Shown here one piece after another: positions 18,590 through 28,748 of a stretch of DNA of 64,000 bases (its first letter is position 1; each line of letters opens with the position of its first letter). This stretch comes from Stenotrophomonas maltophilia. GTDB taxonomy: Bacteria > Pseudomonadota > Gammaproteobacteria > Xanthomonadales > Xanthomonadaceae. The translations under genes were made by a program, and so were the position numbers. The stretch lies in contig NZ_NERD01000002.1 in NCBI RefSeq assembly GCF_002799155.1, positions 558,001-622,000 on the forward strand, written 5' to 3'. The notes under the pieces were generated by a model. It was given only the letters and a program-made list of their open reading frames with translations, made no database searches and had not been told where the DNA came from.

Positions 18590-18856
18590 TCACTCCGGGC
18601 GCGGGAAGCTGGCGATGATGTCCAGCTGCTCCTGCGCTTCGGCATTGCCGCCGGCGGCGGCCGCCTGTACCTGCGCGATGTCCGGGTGCAGCACCACCAG
18701 CAGCGGGTTCTCGCAGACTGGGCAGTCGTACTCGGTGGCGTCCTCGGCCAGCTCCATCTCCATGGCGCGCGAGCTGCCCTTCCATTCGCAGGCCGGGCAG
18801 GTGTGCTGCTGGTCGCGCCAGCCGGGCTGGAAGTAGTTTTCGATCGTTGTTGCCAT
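18590..18856 (-). CDS. Small zinc-ribbon protein
   Basis: This 88-residue protein carries two CxxC knuckles, CPAC (C20, C23) and CPVC (C45, C48), with about 20 residues between them, as in a zinc ribbon. A short Ala/Gln-rich helix follows (about 60-80). No known function can be assigned; such proteins often bind RNA, DNA or protein partners. It lies between the lipoprotein hydrolase and mgtE on the same strand, 63 nt after mgtE. Confidence 0.75.
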   Translation of the reverse strand: MATTIENYFQPGWRDQQHTCPACEWKGSSRAMEMELAEDATEYDCPVCENPLLVVLHPDIAQVQAAAAGGNAEAQEQLDIIASFPRPE

Positions 18857-18919
18857 GGGATGTTCCAGGATGGAAAGCGGGTTGGAGCCCTGCGCCGCAG
18901 GAATCCGGCCCAGCAGGGA

Positions 18920-20281
18920 TCAGTGCAGCAGCACCAGCGTGGCCAGGCCGAGGAAGGTGAAGAAGCCCATCGAGTCGGTCACGGCGGTCAGGAAGATGCC
19001 GCTGGCCAGCGCCGGGTCGAAGCCGAAGCGTTTCAGGGTCAGTGGCACCAGCACGCCGGCCAGTGCGGCGAACAGCAGGTTGCAGGTCAGCGCGATGGCG
19101 ATCACCGCCGACAGCCCGGGCGAGTGGAACCAGGCCAGCACGATCAGCCCCAGTACGGAACCCAGCATCACGCCGTTCAACAAGGCGACCCGTACTTCCT
19201 TCCACAGCAGCGTGCGCGCGTTGGACGCGCCCACCTGGCCCAGTGCCAGGCCGCGCACCATCAGCGCCAGCACCTGGGTACCGGCATTGCCGCCCAGGCC
19301 CGCCACGATCGGCATCAGCACGGCCAGTGCCACCAGCTTGTCGATGGTGCCTTCGAAGTGGCCGACCACGCTGGAGGCCAGGAAGGCGGTGCACAGGTTC
19401 ACCGACAGCCACATCAAGCGCCGCCGCATGGCGCGCCAGACCGGGCTGAACAGATCCTCGTCCTCGTCCAGGCCGGCGGCGCCCAGCGCCTGGTGCTCGG
19501 CCTGGCCACGGATGATGTCGACCACGTCATCGATGGTGATGCGGCCGATCAGGATGTTGTTGTCGTCCACCACCGGCGCGGAGATCCAGTCATGGTCGGA
19601 GAACTGGCGGGCGACCTCCTGGTCGCTCTCGCCGACGTCGATGGCCGGCTGCTCGTCGTCGATCAGGCGGTTGATCGGGGTGGTGTCCTCGTGGGTCACC
19701 AGTGCCGCCAGCGACACCCGGCCGAGATACTGGTGGCGCCGGCTGACCACGAACAGGTGGTCGGTGTGGTCCGGCAATTCGCCGCGCAGGCGCAGGTAGC
19801 GCAGCACCACGTCGACATTGACGTCGGCGCGCACGGTCACCACGTCCGGATTCATCAGGCGGCCGGCGCTGTCCTCGGGGTAGGACAGCACCTGTTCCAG
19901 GCGCTCGCGGTTCTCGCGGTCCATCGACTTGAGGACCTCGTCGATGACCGTATCCGGCAGGTCTTCGACCAGGTCGGCCAGATCGTCGATGTCCAGGTCT
20001 TCGACCGCGGCGATGATCTCGTCCGGGTCCATGTCCGCGAGCAGGCTCTCGCGCACGTCTTCGCCGACGTGGACCAGCACCTCGCCGTCATCTTCCGGGT
20101 CGACCAGGCCCCACACCACCTCACGCTTGCCTGGCGGCAGCGATTCAAGCAGGTTGCCGATCTCGGCCGGGGCCAGGGTGTTGACCAGGCGACGCACCGG
20201 GCCCAGCCGGCCGCTGTCCAGTGCATCGGACAACATCCGCAGTTGGCGCGCAGTCTTGTCGTGGCGTACAGCTTCAGCCAT
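18920..20281 (-). CDS. mgtE: Magnesium transporter MgtE
   Basis: This 453-residue transporter has the standard MgtE order: a cytosolic MgtE_N superhelical domain rich in acidic residues (1-130), two CBS domains (about 135-260; LMNPDVVTVRADVNVD, IGRITIDDVVDII) that sense Mg2+, and five transmembrane helices at the C-terminus with the pore signature GGNAGTQVLALMVRGLALGQ. The ATG at 20281 has a GGGAG ribosome binding site; the frame upstream has none. It lies downstream of ptsI but is separated from it by a REP. Confidence 0.96.
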   Translation of the reverse strand: MAEAVRHDKTARQLRMLSDALDSGRLGPVRRLVNTLAPAEIGNLLESLPPGKREVVWGLVDPEDDGEVLVHVGEDVRESLLADMDPDEIIAAVEDLDIDDLADLVEDLPDTVIDEVLKSMDRENRERLEQVLSYPEDSAGRLMNPDVVTVRADVNVDVVLRYLRLRGELPDHTDHLFVVSRRHQYLGRVSLAALVTHEDTTPINRLIDDEQPAIDVGESDQEVARQFSDHDWISAPVVDDNNILIGRITIDDVVDIIRGQAEHQALGAAGLDEDEDLFSPVWRAMRRRLMWLSVNLCTAFLASSVVGHFEGTIDKLVALAVLMPIVAGLGGNAGTQVLALMVRGLALGQVGASNARTLLWKEVRVALLNGVMLGSVLGLIVLAWFHSPGLSAVIAIALTCNLLFAALAGVLVPLTLKRFGFDPALASGIFLTAVTDSMGFFTFLGLATLVLLH

Positions 20282-20398
20282 CGCAGCTCCCGCGGGATAA
20301 GAAAAGCCGCGATCCCGGCAAGGATGCGGCAACAGGGGTGTTCAGCGCGTCATTATCGCAAGGGGATGTTTCACCGGATACCCCGGCCGCGACGAGAC

Positions 20399-20439
20399 GG
20401 GGTCAGATCCCTTTTCCTGCGGAAAAGGGATCTGACCCC
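20399..20439. repeat. REP palindrome, GGGGTCAGATCCC family
   Basis: Perfect 19-bp arms (GGGGTCAGATCCCTTTTCC) flank a 3-nt loop between ptsI and mgtE, where it could act as a transcript end for ptsI. Confidence 0.9.
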
Positions 20440-20468
20440 AGGCGTGCATGCCCGGCGAGCGGGTGGTG

Positions 20469-22238
20469 TCAGGCCGTATCCGCCACCAGCGCCAGCCAGC
20501 GCTCGATGGCGCGGCGGTCGCGCGCGGCCAGCAGCTTCGGCGCACGGGCGCGCAGCGCACCCAGGTCGGCTTCGCGGATCGCGCGGCGCACCTCCAGCAA
20601 CGTACCGGGATGCAGGCTGAACTCGCTCAGGCCCAGGGCCAGCAGCAGCGGGGTCATCCGCGCATCACCGGCCATCTCGCCGCAGACCGCCACCGGGACG
20701 CGGTGGCGTGCGCCGGTCTCGATCACCATCTGCAACAGCCGCAGCACTGCCGGGTGCAACGGTGAATACAACTCACCCAGTGCCTCGTTGTTGCGGTCGG
20801 CGGCCAGCAGGTACTGCACCAGGTCATTGGTGCCGATCGACAGGAAATCGACCAGATCGATGAAACTCTCCAGCGCCAGCGCCGCGGCCGGTACTTCGAT
20901 CATCGCGCCCAGCGGCACGTGCTCGGACACCATGTGGCCTTCGTCGCGCAGCTGTTCGCCCAGCTTGAGCATGCGCCGGCGCACTGCCAGCAGTTCCTCG
21001 CGGGTGCTGACCATCGGCACCAGCACGCGCAGCTTGCCGTAGGCCGAGGCGCGCAGGATCGCGCGCAGCTGGGTGTCGGCCACCTTGGGCCGTGCCAGCG
21101 ACAGGCGCACACCGCGCAGGCCCAATGCCGGGTTCTCTTCGTTGCTCAGGGTCAGGCCGGTGCGATCGGCCTTGTCCGCACCCAGGTCGAGCGTGCGGAT
21201 GGTCACCGGCCGGCCGGTCATGCCCAGCGCGGCATCGCGGTAGGTCTGGAACTGTTCTTCTTCGTCCGGCAGTTCGTTGCGCTGCAGGAACAGGAACTCG
21301 GTGCGGTACAGGCCCAGCCCTTGAGCACCCAGCGCATGCGCGTGGGTGACGTCCTCCAGCGATTCGGCATTGGCCAGCAGGGCGATGTCGACCTGGTCGC
21401 GGGTACGGCTGGGCTTGCTGCGCAGGCGACCAAGCTCGCGCTGCTCGCGCGCGTGTTCCTTCAGGCGCGCGCGGTAGTCACGCAGGTTGTCTGCCAACGG
21501 GTTGGCGGTGATGCTGCCGTCGGCACCGTCGATGATCAGCACGTCGCCGTCAGCGATGCGGCTGAGCAGCTGCGGCACGTTGACGATCAAGGGCAGGTGC
21601 AGGCTGCGCGCCAGGATCGCGCTGTGCGACAGCGCGCTGCCGGCGGCGGTGACGATGCCGACCACCCCCTGTGCCTGCAGCTGCGCCAGTTCGGACGGAG
21701 CGATGTTGTCGCAGACCAGGATTTCACCGGCCAGGCCCTTCATCACCTGAGGGCGTTCGGGTTGCAGGAAGGCGTGGATGCGGCTGATCACATGGTCGAG
21801 ATCGTCCATGCGGCTCTTCAGGTAGGCATCGTCCATGCCATCGAAGACCTTGGCCAGCCGGTCACGCTGCAGGCGCAGCGCATAGCCGGCGCTGTACGGG
21901 CCGCTGCGGATCAGCTCGTCCAGCCCCAGCAGCAGTTCGGGGTCATCCAGCAGCAGGGCATGCAGGTCGAGGAACTCGCCCACTTCATGGTTCAGTGCAC
22001 CCTGCAGCCGCTGCCGCAGTTCGTGCATTTCCGTACGCGCCGCATCCACCGCACGATGCAGGCGGGCCAGCTCGGCCTCGACCTGGTGGACGGCAATACG
22101 TTGCTCGGCCACTTCCAGCGCATGCGGCAGGCGTACGCGGGCCCGGCCCATTGCCGCGCCGCGGGCAGCACCGTGCCCGGCCAGCAGTTGTACCGGCCGC
22201 TGGCCGGAGGGGACCTGGCCGGCGCGTGCGCGTGGCAC
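20469..22238 (-). CDS. ptsI: Phosphoenolpyruvate-protein phosphotransferase (enzyme I)
   Basis: This 589-residue cytosolic enzyme I takes phosphate from PEP and passes it to HPr. The phosphorylated His205 lies in AAGSALSHSAILARS; the PEP-binding barrel shows GLYRTEFLFLQRNELPDEEEQ, GLRGVRLSLARP and FLSIGTNDLVQYLLAADRNN. It starts at a GTG 2 nt after the HPr stop, so translation is coupled to ptsH. No sugar-specific EIIB or EIIC gene is next to it, which points to a regulatory PTS. Confidence 0.95.
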   Translation of the reverse strand: MPRARAGQVPSGQRPVQLLAGHGAARGAAMGRARVRLPHALEVAEQRIAVHQVEAELARLHRAVDAARTEMHELRQRLQGALNHEVGEFLDLHALLLDDPELLLGLDELIRSGPYSAGYALRLQRDRLAKVFDGMDDAYLKSRMDDLDHVISRIHAFLQPERPQVMKGLAGEILVCDNIAPSELAQLQAQGVVGIVTAAGSALSHSAILARSLHLPLIVNVPQLLSRIADGDVLIIDGADGSITANPLADNLRDYRARLKEHAREQRELGRLRSKPSRTRDQVDIALLANAESLEDVTHAHALGAQGLGLYRTEFLFLQRNELPDEEEQFQTYRDAALGMTGRPVTIRTLDLGADKADRTGLTLSNEENPALGLRGVRLSLARPKVADTQLRAILRASAYGKLRVLVPMVSTREELLAVRRRMLKLGEQLRDEGHMVSEHVPLGAMIEVPAAALALESFIDLVDFLSIGTNDLVQYLLAADRNNEALGELYSPLHPAVLRLLQMVIETGARHRVPVAVCGEMAGDARMTPLLLALGLSEFSLHPGTLLEVRRAIREADLGALRARAPKLLAARDRRAIERWLALVADTA

Positions 22239-22240
22239 GC

Positions 22241-22510
22241 TCAGCTGTCCTCGTCGAAGCGGCGTTCGAACAGGCCGACCACCGCTTCCATCGCGGCGGC
22301 TTCATCTTCGCCGTTGATGCGCACGGTGACCGGGGTGCCCTGGCCGGCGGCCAGCAGCATCACGCCCATGATGCTCTTGGCGTTGATCTCACGGCCCTTG
22401 GCGGCCATGGTCACGTTGCAGCGGAACGGCGCCAGGGTCTGCACCAGCTTGGCGGTGGCCCGGGCATGCAGGCCCAGGCGGTTGCTGACGGTGAGTTCTC
22501 GTTCAAGCAT
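22241..22510 (-). CDS. ptsH: Phosphocarrier protein HPr
   Basis: This 89-residue HPr has His15 in RLGLHARATAKLV, the site phosphorylated by enzyme I, and Ser46 in INAKSIMGVMLLAAGQG, the site recognised by HPr kinase/phosphorylase, whose gene hprK lies 1.6 kb upstream in the same cluster. Both sites being intact implies dual control. It overlaps the upstream IIA gene by 8 nt. Confidence 0.97.
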   Translation of the reverse strand: MLERELTVSNRLGLHARATAKLVQTLAPFRCNVTMAAKGREINAKSIMGVMLLAAGQGTPVTVRINGEDEAAAMEAVVGLFERRFDEDS

Positions 22511-22895
22511 CGTCGACTATCGCTCCATTACGGGTACCCGCCGCGGCTGTGGCGGGCAGTTGATCCAGTCCCTGTTCCGGATAATTCATCACCCGCAGCA
22601 ACATCGGCAGGCTCAGCGCCGACACCCGGCGAACCGGGGTCCCCAGCCGGGCCAGCTGCCCGGCAAGGTTGGCGGGGCTGGCGCCGTACAGGTCGGTCAG
22701 GATCAGCACGCCTTCGCCGCTGTCGACCCGCCGCAGGGCGGCCGAGGCGAGCGGGAGCAGGGCGTCCAGGTCTGCGTCGAACGGTACTTCGAAAGCTTCG
22801 GTTTTCAGCGGCAACTGCCGCAGGAGCCGGGTCGCCACGTCAAGCAGGGCGGTCCCGACCCCAGGATGTGTTACGAGGAGAATGCCACAGGTCAT
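22503..22895 (-). CDS. PTS EIIA component, mannose family
   Basis: This 130-residue protein matches the mannose-type EIIA fold. The phosphohistidine is His10 in GILLVTHPGVG, and LILTDLYGASPANL matches the conserved mid-domain. No IIB, IIC or IID follows, so the protein probably acts as a phosphate-sensing regulator rather than for sugar entry. It is the first gene of the IIA-ptsH-ptsI set, overlapping ptsH by 8 nt; the 296 nt before it hold only REPs and no gene. Confidence 0.88.
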   Translation of the reverse strand: MTCGILLVTHPGVGTALLDVATRLLRQLPLKTEAFEVPFDADLDALLPLASAALRRVDSGEGVLILTDLYGASPANLAGQLARLGTPVRRVSALSLPMLLRVMNYPEQGLDQLPATAAAGTRNGAIVDDA

Positions 22896-22972
22896 TACTG
22901 CACGTTAACAGGTCAAGGTGAATCGGCGATAGCAGCAGATGAGGGGCACTGTGTCCCGTATTCAGCGTTACC

Positions 22973-23159
22973 GGGATCAGAGCCCTTTTCCCCTGGAAAA
23001 GGGATCCGACCCCATCCGTTTTTCGATGCCCGGCAGAGATTCATCCACGCATGGCGTGGATCTACTGTGTCGACCAAGGTCGACACTCACCAACAGCACA
23101 CCGCACTGCCAGCCCACGGAAGCCGCTTTTGCTGTTGCCGACCAGCGGCCGGCACTACC
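22973..23159. repeat. Cluster of three REP/SMAG families between rapZ and the IIA gene
   Basis: This gene-free stretch (22896-23191) holds an imperfect GGGGTC-family hairpin (22973-23013), an inverted ATCCACGC/GCGTGGAT hairpin ending in CTAC, the complement of a GTAG-headed SMAG (about 23040-23065), a GTGTCGACC-AA-GGTCGACAC palindrome (23067-23086), and a further GTAG-type copy with GCCGACCAGCGGCCGGC read from the other strand (about 23137-23159). Confidence 0.82.
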
Positions 23160-23191
23160 AGCGGGTGCCGGGCGCAGCCCGGCCGACCCCC

Positions 23192-24076
23192 TCAATCCTG
23201 TTCGCGGTGGTAGGTGGCCACGTCTTCCCAGCCCTTCTCGCGGGCATGCCGCGCCATGCGTTCGGCCAGGAACACCGAACGATGCTTGCCGCCGGTGCAG
23301 CCGAATGCCACGGTCACATAGCTGCGGGTGCCATCGCCCAGTTTCGGCAACCAGGTATCGAGGAAATCCATCAGCTGGGCCAGGTAGCGCTGCACGTCCG
23401 GCTGCGCTTCCAGGTAGTCGCGCACGCCGGGCTCGCGGCCGCTGAGTGCGCGCAGGTCCGGGTCCCAGTGCGGATTGGGCAGCACGCGGGCGTCGAACAC
23501 GAAGTCCGCCTCGGCCGGTACGCCGCGCTTGTAGGCGAACGATTCGAACAGGAGCGACAGGCGAGTGGCGTGGTCCAGCGCGAACTCGGTGATGATCCGC
23601 CGCCGCAGCTGGTGCACGTTGAGCGTACTGGTGTCGATCACCGCATCGGCCTCGCGTCGCAGCGGGGCAGTCAATTCACGTTCGCGGGCGATCGCTTCGG
23701 GCAGTGACAACCCCAGCTGGCTCAGCGGATGGCGACGACGGGTATCGGCGTAGCGCTTGAGCACCGTTTCGTCGTTGGCCTCGAAGAACAGCACCTTCAC
23801 TTCCACGCCGGCATCGGTGGCCAGCTTCCGCCAGTCGCCCAGCTGGCTCAGGTCGGCCTGGCCGCGCACGTCGATGCCCACCGCCAGCCGGCGCGGCGCG
23901 CTGCCGTCGTGGTTGGCCAGCAGGCTGCGCACGAAGTCCGGTAGCAGGTGGATCGGCAGGTTGTCCGAGCAGTAGTAGTCCTGGTCCTCGAAGGTCTTCA
24001 GGGCGACGGATTTACCCGAGCCGGACAGGCCGCTGACGATGATCAGGGTCGGGGCGGAGGGGGTGGCGGTGCTCAT
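23192..24076 (-). CDS. rapZ: RNase adapter protein RapZ
   Basis: This 294-residue nucleotide-binding protein has a Walker A motif GLSGSGKS at residues 16-23 and the conserved ends of the YvcJ/RapZ family ([34 protein letters not shown]). In E. coli RapZ senses glucosamine-6-phosphate and directs RNase E to the sRNA GlmZ. Here it lies directly after hprK, 26 nt away, in the usual rpoN-hpf-ptsN-rapZ neighbourhood. Whether Stenotrophomonas has a GlmZ-like partner is not shown here. Confidence 0.95.
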   Translation of the reverse strand: MSTATPSAPTLIIVSGLSGSGKSVALKTFEDQDYYCSDNLPIHLLPDFVRSLLANHDGSAPRRLAVGIDVRGQADLSQLGDWRKLATDAGVEVKVLFFEANDETVLKRYADTRRRHPLSQLGLSLPEAIARERELTAPLRREADAVIDTSTLNVHQLRRRIITEFALDHATRLSLLFESFAYKRGVPAEADFVFDARVLPNPHWDPDLRALSGREPGVRDYLEAQPDVQRYLAQLMDFLDTWLPKLGDGTRSYVTVAFGCTGGKHRSVFLAERMARHAREKGWEDVATYHREQD

Positions 24077-24102
24077 GGACAGGCTCTTCGAAGGGCGGGG
24101 AA

Positions 24103-25053
24103 TCAGGGTGTTCGCCGTTCCAGCAGGTTGCTGTGGCGGGCGATGAACATCGCTGCCGGGTCAATGCCCTTGGTGCGCAGGATGTGCAGGCGGGTCGCGG
24201 CCTCGGTCAGCACGGCCAGGTTGCGACCGGGCATCACCGGCAGGGTGATCAGCGGAACGTCCAGGTCCAGCACATGGCGGGTACCCGAGTCGCCGGTCAG
24301 GCGCTCGTAGCCATGCGGGGTGGGTTCGGTCATCGGCTTGGTCAGGTGGACGATCAGCCGAAGGTACTTGTTCTTCTTTACAGCCGTGTCGCCGAACATC
24401 TCGCGCACGTTCAGCACGCCCAGGCCGCGCACTTCCAGCAGGTCCTGCAGCAGTTCCGGGCAGGTGCCGTCGAGCACGTCCGGGGCGATCTGGGTGAATT
24501 CGGGGGCGTCGTCGGCGACCAGGCGGTGGCCGCGGCTGAGCAGTTCCAGCGCCAGCTCGCTCTTGCCCGACCCGGCCTCGCCGGTGATCAGCACGCCGAT
24601 GGAATAGATCTCCATGAAAACGCCATGCAGGATCACCCGCGGCGCCAGCGTGCGCGCCAGGTGGTAGGACAGGTGGTTGAGCAGTTCGTGGCCGCGCTTG
24701 GGCGACAGCCACAGGGGGGTACCGGATTCATCGGCGGCGGCGCGCAGGTCTTCCGGGCACGCCTGGTTGCGGGTCAGCACCAGCGCCAGCGGATGCGACT
24801 GCATGATCTTTTCGATGGTCTCCCACCGCTGGCGCGGTTCCAGCGCATCCAGCCAGGACAGTTCCTCGGTGCCCAGGATCTGCACCTTGTTGGGATAGAT
24901 GGCATTGAGGTAGCCGGCCAGCGAGGGACGCCGCGAGACCGTGTTGCCGGCCTCCAGCTCGCGCTTCTCGCCGGATTTGCCGGCGGCCCAGCGCAGCCCC
25001 AGCCGCTCGCGCTGCTGTTCGAACAGTTCACGGGCGGTGATGCTGGTATTCAT
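24103..25053 (-). CDS. hprK: HPr kinase/phosphorylase
   Basis: This 316-residue bifunctional enzyme phosphorylates and dephosphorylates Ser46 of HPr. The Walker A loop [15 protein letters not shown] begins at residue 158, and the family signature [15 protein letters not shown] follows, with the C-terminal DRLG-like region present. The ATG at 25053 overlaps the ptsN TGA (ATGA). HprK is normal in Xanthomonadales but absent in enterics, so this PTS has an extra control level without an adjacent sugar permease. Confidence 0.95.
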   Translation of the reverse strand: MNTSITARELFEQQRERLGLRWAAGKSGEKRELEAGNTVSRRPSLAGYLNAIYPNKVQILGTEELSWLDALEPRQRWETIEKIMQSHPLALVLTRNQACPEDLRAAADESGTPLWLSPKRGHELLNHLSYHLARTLAPRVILHGVFMEIYSIGVLITGEAGSGKSELALELLSRGHRLVADDAPEFTQIAPDVLDGTCPELLQDLLEVRGLGVLNVREMFGDTAVKKNKYLRLIVHLTKPMTEPTPHGYERLTGDSGTRHVLDLDVPLITLPVMPGRNLAVLTEAATRLHILRTKGIDPAAMFIARHSNLLERRTP

Positions 25054-25502
25054 GCGGCACTCGCAGGCGGGGTCATGTCCAGCGCCTCGCGCAGGGCCCG
25101 GGCGTCGCCCGCTTCGCGCAGGGCCAGGCGGATGTCCGGTGCCGAGAACAGTTCGGCCAACTCGGACAGCAGCATCAGGTGCTGGTGGGTGTAGTGGGCG
25201 GGGACGGCCATCGCGAACACCAGGTCCACCGGCTCGTCGCCGCCGAAGTCGACCGGGGTGGCCAGCCGCAGCAGCGCGCCACGTGGGCGGTCCAGGGTCG
25301 GCGCGCGGCCGTGGGGGATGGCGATACCGTGGCCGATCGCGGTGCTGCCCAGCGCTTCGCGCTGGCACAGGTTCAGATAGATCTGTTCGGCGTTGGCCTG
25401 GCGGCAGGCCAGCAACCCGGCGGCGGCCTGCAGGACGCTGTCACGGTCGGTGGCCGTGCAGAGCTGGGTCTGCACGGCCGCCAGGAGGTCAGTCAGGGGC
25501 AT
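25050..25502 (-). CDS. ptsN: Nitrogen-PTS EIIA protein PtsN
   Basis: This 150-residue EIIA-Ntr has the phosphohistidine H64 in [16 protein letters not shown] and the C-terminal [12 protein letters not shown] helix. In other proteobacteria it links nitrogen/PEP status to potassium transport and sigma-54 functions. I prefer the ATG at 25502; a TTG at 25523 would add seven residues. It lies between hpf and hprK and overlaps hprK by 4 nt. Confidence 0.92.
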   Translation of the reverse strand: MPLTDLLAAVQTQLCTATDRDSVLQAAAGLLACRQANAEQIYLNLCQREALGSTAIGHGIAIPHGRAPTLDRPRGALLRLATPVDFGGDEPVDLVFAMAVPAHYTHQHLMLLSELAELFSAPDIRLALREAGDARALREALDMTPPASAA

Positions 25503-25523
25503 GTCTGCGGGGAACGGTGGCAA

Positions 25524-25841
25524 TCAGCCACCATTGTCGCCCACCGGCAGCGGTGCGTGCTGCTGTTTTTTCTCCTTGTGCTTGATCACCAGGCGGTCAA
25601 GCTTGTCCGCAAGCAGGTCGATCGCGGCATACATGGTCTGGCCGCCGGCCTCGGCGTGCAGGGTCTGCCCCGGAATGTTGAGGCTGGCGTCGACGTGGTG
25701 TTCGGTCTTCTGCAGCTTGAGGGTCACCCGCGCTTCGCAGTGCTGGTCGAAGTGTTTTCCGATCCGGGCCAGCTTCTCCTCTACATAGGACTGCAGGGCC
25801 GGGGTGACTTCGACGTCTTTGCCAAACGTTTCGATGCGCAT
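25524..25841 (-). CDS. hpf: Ribosome hibernation promoting factor (short HPF)
   Basis: This 105-residue protein is a short-type HPF: an S30AE domain with MRIETFGKDVEVTPALQSYVEEKLARI, a HHVDASL strand and the C-terminal IDLLADKLDRLVIKHKEKK basic helix. It has no long-form dimerisation tail. It binds 30S subunits in stationary phase and promotes 100S ribosomes together with RMF. Position between rpoN and ptsN is conserved. Confidence 0.95.
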   Translation of the reverse strand: MRIETFGKDVEVTPALQSYVEEKLARIGKHFDQHCEARVTLKLQKTEHHVDASLNIPGQTLHAEAGGQTMYAAIDLLADKLDRLVIKHKEKKQQHAPLPVGDNGG

Positions 25842-25899
25842 CGGGTTTCTCCTGTGTTCGGATGTGCCAATGAACCTCTCCGCCGGGTGCGGCGGCGCG

Positions 25900-27321
25900 T
25901 CAAGCGATTCTGACCCTTTCGTGCGAGGCGGAGATGTTCATGGCTTCACGATACTTCGCCACGGTGCGTCGCGCTACTGGGATTCCCGACGATTTGAGCA
26001 GCTCAGCCAGCTTGGCGTCAGAAAGCGGCTTGCGCGGGTTCTCATCGTCGATCAGGCGCCGGATCATCGCCTGGATGGCCGTGCTGGACGCCTCGCCACC
26101 GCCGTCGGTATCGATGCCCGAGGCGAAGAAGGCGCGCAGCGGCAGGGTGCCGCGCGGCGTACGTACGTGCTTGCGGGCGATCGCACGCGACACCGTGGAT
26201 TCGTGCAGGCCCAGCTCGGCGGCGATCTCGCGCAGGGTCAACGGGCGCAGCGCCTGTTCACCGAATTCGAGGAAGCCGGCCTGTTGCAGGATCAGGCTGC
26301 GCACCACCCGCAGCAGGGTTTCGCCGCGCTGCTGCAGGCCCTTCAGCAGCCAGCGCGCCTCCTGCAGCTGGGCGCGCAGGTAGCCGGCGTCGGCCTCGCC
26401 ACAGCGGCGGATCAGCTGCTCGTAACCGCGGTGGATCACCACCTTCGGTCCGGCATGGCCGGCCAGCGCCGCGCGCCAGATGCCGTTCTGCCGCCACACC
26501 ACGACATCGGGCACCACGTAGGTGTCCTGCGAAAGCGGTGCGATCTGCGTACCCGGGCGCGGGTCCAGCGAGCGCAGCAGGGCGACCGCCGTGTCGACCT
26601 CGTCCAGGGGCTGCTTCAGTTCATGGGCCAGCCCGGCGACGCCACTGCGCGGCAGCCGTTCCAGCGGGCCTGCGGCGATCTGTCGCGCCAGTGCCAGCCC
26701 CGGCGTGTCGCCAGGCAGCACGTCCAGCTGCAGCTGCAGGCATTCGCCAAGCGTGCGCGCGGCAACGCCGACCGGGTCGAAACGCTGGATACGGTGCAGC
26801 ACCGCGAGGATTTCATCCTCATCGGCATGGACTGCCGGCAGCAGGGTTTCGGCGATGGTGGCCAGCGGTTCGCGCAGGTAGCCGTCGTCGTCCAGCGCAT
26901 CGATCAGTGCAGCGCCGATGCTGCGGTCATGCGTGGAAAGGTGCGACAGGTGCAGCTGCCACAGCAGGTGGTCGGCCAGCGTTTCGGTTTCGGCCACGCG
27001 CTCGGCGGCACTGCCGGTGTCATCGTCATCGTCGAAGCTGCCGCCACTGCCGGCGGCACTCCAATCGAGTTCGGCCGGCGCCCAGTCGTCGCCGTTGCCG
27101 GTGCGTTCGGCGGGCGCGTCGGCATCCGCGCTGTCGCTGCCTTCATTGGCGGCACTGCTGTCGTTGCTGTCGGCCCAGTCCAGCAGCGGATTGCTTTCCA
27201 CGGCCTGGGCGATTTCAAGCTCCAGTTCGGTCGTGGACATCTGCAGCAGCTTGATCGCCTGCTGCAGCTGGGGCGTGAGCACCAGGTGCTGTCCCAACGA
27301 TGTCTGCAGCCGAGTCTTCAT
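25900..27321 (-). CDS. rpoN: RNA polymerase sigma-54 factor
   Basis: This 473-residue sigma-54 begins with the Gln/Leu-rich activator-interacting region (MKTRLQTSLGQHLVLTPQLQ). An acidic, low-complexity region II follows (about 50-110), then the core-binding domain, an HTH and the RpoN box ARRTVAKYRE at residues 450-459. It serves promoters with GG-N10-GC elements and needs bEBP activators; type IV pilin and nitrogen genes are typical targets. The ATG at 27321 is chosen by homology; lptB ends 41 nt upstream. Confidence 0.96.
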   Translation of the reverse strand: MKTRLQTSLGQHLVLTPQLQQAIKLLQMSTTELELEIAQAVESNPLLDWADSNDSSAANEGSDSADADAPAERTGNGDDWAPAELDWSAAGSGGSFDDDDDTGSAAERVAETETLADHLLWQLHLSHLSTHDRSIGAALIDALDDDGYLREPLATIAETLLPAVHADEDEILAVLHRIQRFDPVGVAARTLGECLQLQLDVLPGDTPGLALARQIAAGPLERLPRSGVAGLAHELKQPLDEVDTAVALLRSLDPRPGTQIAPLSQDTYVVPDVVVWRQNGIWRAALAGHAGPKVVIHRGYEQLIRRCGEADAGYLRAQLQEARWLLKGLQQRGETLLRVVRSLILQQAGFLEFGEQALRPLTLREIAAELGLHESTVSRAIARKHVRTPRGTLPLRAFFASGIDTDGGGEASSTAIQAMIRRLIDDENPRKPLSDAKLAELLKSSGIPVARRTVAKYREAMNISASHERVRIA

Positions 27322-27361
27322 GCCTGTGCCGAACGGAAGGAAAGGGACCCGGCGCCTGCGG

Positions 27362-28080
<719 letters not shown>

Positions 28081-28081
<1 letters not shown>

Positions 28082-28647
28082 TACTTCTTGCTCCCGGCCG
28101 GCTTGGCCGGCGTGCTGGCCGGCGCCGCCGCCTTGGGCGTGGCAGCCGGCTGTGCCGCCGGATTCTTGTTCTTCGGCGGGATGACGGTGCGCACGCGACT
28201 GCCGTCGCCGCCGGAGTTCATCTCGCCGCTGCGGGTGTTGTAGACCATGCGCTGGCCGGCATTGGTGCCGCGCGCGCTGGTGACCTTGTAGTTACCGGTC
28301 AGGGTGATGATCTCGGTCTTGATGTCGTAGTCGATGCGATCAGCCACCGCGTCCATCCAGGTGCCATCGTCGAGCTGCTGCTTCATCGTCGCCTGCTTGC
28401 CGATGAACACCGCTCGCACGGCCTCGCCATCCTTCAGGTAGATCTCGGCTTCGGACGAGCGGATGTCCAGCGAGCCCTGGGTGACGGTCACGCCCTGCGA
28501 AAGCACGGTCTTGCCATCGCCGGTGAGCACGCCCGACTGGGCGCCGGAGTCGATGTTCATGTTCTCGTTGCGGTCGGTGGACTTGGCAAAGGCAGCGCTG
28601 GGAACAAGCAGGCCGAGCGCGAGTACGGCTGCAAAGGGAATCTTCAT
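28081..28647 (-). CDS. lptA: LPS transport periplasmic protein LptA
   Basis: This 188-residue protein has a Sec signal ([23 protein letters not shown]) and a beta-jellyroll OstA-like region (about 30-160) that forms the periplasmic LPS bridge. The last 30 residues are an Ala/Pro/Lys-rich tail of unknown role. lptB follows with a 1-nt overlap; the gap to lptC is 101 nt. Confidence 0.94.
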
Positions 28648-28748
28648 CGGGGTCCGTTCTACCGGTGGGGCCGCCCGGGAAACCGGGGGCGGGTGGGTGG
28701 GCTGCCTGCCTTGCGCCTGTCCGGGGACGTCGCAGGAGGGCGGCGGAA

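Noticed and set aside
22896..23191. Small gene in the gap before rapZ
   Set aside because: The frames there consist of REP sequence and show no ribosome binding site or conserved residues.
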